Assembly: GCA_934255435.1 (NCBI GenBank)
Contig: CAKQNZ010000096.1
Span: 1-7,709 of the forward strand
Length of the DNA stretch: 7,709 nt
Direction of reading: 5' to 3'
Source of the DNA: an uncultured Clostridia bacterium
Lineage (GTDB): Bacteria > Bacillota > Clostridia > Peptostreptococcales > Anaerovoracaceae
The notes beneath the pieces were generated by a model, which saw only the letters and a program-made list of their open reading frames with translations, was not told where the DNA came from and made no database searches. The position numbers and the translations under genes are program-made. Below, one piece after another: positions 6,616 to 7,709 of this stretch (the first letter of the stretch is position 1; every line of letters begins with the position of its first letter).

Positions 6616-7122
6616 ATGGACAGGGTTTCAGCGATTTTGATTTTTTGCATAACAGCGCTTTTGTCTTTCAGTGGATATCTGCTTTACAGCACTGTGGAGG
6701 CGGGACGTGACACTGCAGGCAATGTGGAGATCATATCAGAGCAGGCGGCAGACAGTGAAGAGCTTTCGTTCAACAGTGATACATCTATCACAAACAATTC
6801 AGATCGTGAACTGTGGATCAGAGCCAGGATAATCATGAAGGACGGCAGCGATGTCATGATAAAATCTGATGCTATTGAGAAGGGCGAGTGGATAAGCAGG
6901 GACGGCTGGTACTACAGTCGTGGATCTGTGGGAGCAAAAGAAACCACAAAGCCGGTCATAGACAGGCTTTCAGGCGGGAACGATCTTGGGACGAAACAGA
7001 GGTTCAGGATGAAAGTCGAGGCGGTGGATCAGGACTGGCTTCCGGAAAGACCGGGAAGCGGAGTCGAGGCTTTCGAGCTTTTTCAGGACGTTGTCACACA
7101 GCAGCAGGGCGTAGAGATATAG
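6616..7122 (+). CDS. Membrane-anchored extracytoplasmic protein, possibly TasA/camelysin-like
   Basis: I do not recognise this 168-residue protein with certainty. It opens with a short basic N-terminus and one hydrophobic segment (about residues 5-25, SAILIFCITALLSFSGYLLY). This is a signal anchor or an uncleaved signal peptide, and no lipobox cysteine is present. The rest is soluble and probably outside the cell. It shows the order seen in TasA/camelysin-type (SipW-dependent) surface proteins: a beta-strand pair with an Asn-rich turn (SITNNSDRELWIRARI), a DGWYYSRG segment, a turn with Thr-Lys-Pro, then KVEAVDQDW and EAFELF near the end. That match is by pattern and is tentative. It lacks a typical SipW signal sequence, and no SipW-like peptidase is nearby. 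ATG 6616 has GGAG (6602-6605) 10 nt upstream. It lies between carD and the acpP promoter; a weak promoter (TTGTCG at 6557, TAACAT at 6580, 17-bp spacing) may serve it. Confidence 0.7.
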   Translation: MDRVSAILIFCITALLSFSGYLLYSTVEAGRDTAGNVEIISEQAADSEELSFNSDTSITNNSDRELWIRARIIMKDGSDVMIKSDAIEKGEWISRDGWYYSRGSVGAKETTKPVIDRLSGGNDLGTKQRFRMKVEAVDQDWLPERPGSGVEAFELFQDVVTQQQGVEI

Positions 7123-7154
7123 TGAAGGACGAATGTCAAATGTGTGAAAAAACA

Positions 7155-7183
7155 TTGACATGTTTTATGAAAAATGTTACTAT
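7155..7183 (+). promoter_or_regulatory. Promoter of the acpP-fabK operon
   Basis: A consensus TTGACA (7155-7160) is followed after exactly 17 bp by TACTAT (7178-7183), with TG at 7175-7176 forming an extended -10. The expected start near 7190 gives a leader of about 70 nt. This is one of the two strongest promoters in the window. Confidence 0.8.
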
Positions 7184-7191
7184 TTCTGATA

Positions 7192-7206
7192 GTTAGAGAC
7201 GCTAAC
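7192..7206. promoter_or_regulatory. Inverted repeat just downstream of the acpP promoter, candidate operator
   Basis: GTTAGAGACGCTAAC has arms GTTAG/CTAAC and is symmetric at six of seven pairs around its centre. A second overlapping repeat, GCTAA (7201-7205) / TTAGC (7209-7213), follows. The site covers the predicted transcription start. In Firmicutes, fatty acid operons are commonly repressed from such positions by FapR or MarR-type FabT regulators. The sequence is not an exact match to any consensus I can recall, so the regulator is not named. It could also be a small 5' hairpin that stabilises the mRNA. Confidence 0.45.
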
Positions 7207-7260
7207 AATTAGCAAGTCAAAATATTATACAGAATGTTGATAAGACATGGAGGTAAGAAT

Positions 7261-7485
7261 ATGTTATTAGAAAAAATCACAGCTATCGTTGCTGAGCACC
7301 TGGACTGCGATCCTGCAGAAGTCAAGAGAGAATCAACCTTTGAAAGCCTTGGAATAGATTCGCTTGACGCTGTTGAGCTGGTAATGAAACTGGAAGAAGA
7401 GCTGGACGTTCAGCTGGATCTGGACAGAGATCTCGAAACAATAGATGAACTCGTTAAGTTTGTAGAAGAAAAGATTGAAGGTTAA
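7261..7485 (+). CDS. acpP: Acyl carrier protein
   Basis: This 74-residue, very acidic protein is the acyl carrier of type II fatty acid synthesis. Growing acyl chains are held as thioesters on a 4'-phosphopantetheine arm attached to Ser34 in the signature LGIDSLDAVELVMKLEEE. The four-helix layout is apparent, and the length is normal (E. coli 78). ATG 7261 is preceded by GGAGGT (7249-7254) with a 6-nt gap; the in-frame ATG at 7234 lies upstream of that site and is not the likely start. It is the first gene of an operon with fabK, 8 bp downstream, and is driven by the promoter at 7155-7183. This placement, with fabK directly behind it, supports a fatty-acid-synthesis ACP over a polyketide or teichoic acid (DltC) carrier. 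Confidence 0.95.
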   Translation: MLLEKITAIVAEHLDCDPAEVKRESTFESLGIDSLDAVELVMKLEEELDVQLDLDRDLETIDELVKFVEEKIEG

Positions 7486-7493
7486 TCGAACAT

Positions 7494-7709
7494 ATGAAAA
7501 AAGGAAATATAGCAGAGCTCCTGGGAATAGAATATCCGATATTCCAGGGAGGTATGGCGTGGATCGCCGATGGTAAATTAGCAGCTGCTGTATCGAACGC
7601 CGGTGGATTGGGTATTATAGCCGCAGGCAATGCAGATGGAGAATATGTGAGAACACAGATACACGCGGCCAAAGAGCTTACTGATAAGCCCTTTGGTCTT
7701 AATATTATG
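7494..7709 (+). CDS. fabK: Enoyl-ACP reductase II (FMN-dependent), N-terminal part, cut by window end
   Basis: The first 72 codons are present and run off the right edge. The protein begins MKKGNIAELLGIEYPIFQGG, followed by MAWIADGKLAAAVSNAGGLG, IIAAGNADGE and KPFGLNIM. This is the N-terminal strand-and-loop pattern of the nitronate monooxygenase/FabK TIM-barrel flavoprotein family. FabK reduces trans-2-enoyl-ACP with NAD(P)H and FMN, the last step of each elongation cycle in many Clostridia and streptococci. The closely related nitronate monooxygenases share this N-terminus, but the position 8 bp after acpP decides for FabK. ATG 7494 has only a weak ribosome binding site (AAGG at 7478-7481, overlapping the end of acpP), so translation may be coupled to acpP. 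Other fab genes probably follow outside the window. Confidence 0.93.
   Translation, partial: MKKGNIAELLGIEYPIFQGGMAWIADGKLAAAVSNAGGLGIIAAGNADGEYVRTQIHAAKELTDKPFGLNIM

Overview
The window looks like the chromosome of a low-GC Gram-positive anaerobe of the class Clostridia, probably close to Ruminococcus. That is inferred from strong AGGAGG-type ribosome binding sites, sigma-A-like promoters, a T-box riboswitch, an acpP-fabK fatty acid locus, a CarD-family regulator, and heavy ATA (Ile) and AGA/AGG (Arg) codon use over most of the window. No rRNA, tRNA, CRISPR array or insertion sequence was seen.

Left edge, 1-1395: two broken genes lie head to head. A LysR-type regulator on the minus strand has lost about its first ten codons. 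It abuts the C-terminal part of a MATE-family multidrug exporter on the plus strand, which has lost its N-terminal half or more. The junction is at about 850-870. One deletion across a divergent lysR-MATE pair would produce this layout, and so would an assembly join. The exporter fragment prefers ATC for Ile, whereas the genes from 1466 onward prefer ATA, so this block may be foreign.

Middle, 1466-4668: a small two-TM potassium-channel-like protein is followed by a HAD-family phosphatase (phosphoglycolate phosphatase type) with its own promoter. Next comes a well-formed T-box leader (about 2755-3028) with its promoter, anti-terminator and terminator, controlling a class B, glutamine-hydrolysing asparagine synthetase. 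The specifier triplet AAC and the T-box base that pairs with the tRNA discriminator both fit tRNA-Asn, so asnB should be switched on when charged tRNA-Asn runs short.

Right half, 4676-7709: a membrane acyltransferase (Acyltransferase 3 family) converges on asnB with a gap of only 7 bp. It is divergent from a CarD-family RNA polymerase-binding regulator across a 246-bp AT-rich spacer. That spacer holds a strong promoter for carD and an 18-bp near-palindrome. Next is a membrane-anchored extracytoplasmic protein with a possible TasA/camelysin-like pattern. The window ends with the start of a type II fatty acid synthesis operon: acyl carrier protein, then the first 72 codons of FabK enoyl-ACP reductase. 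The operon is led by a near-consensus promoter with an inverted repeat just downstream that may be its operator.

Most of the window is ordinary housekeeping sequence. I see no clear new multi-gene system. The items most worth checking are the lysR/MATE junction, the Asn T-box, the TasA-like protein and the candidate fatty-acid operator.
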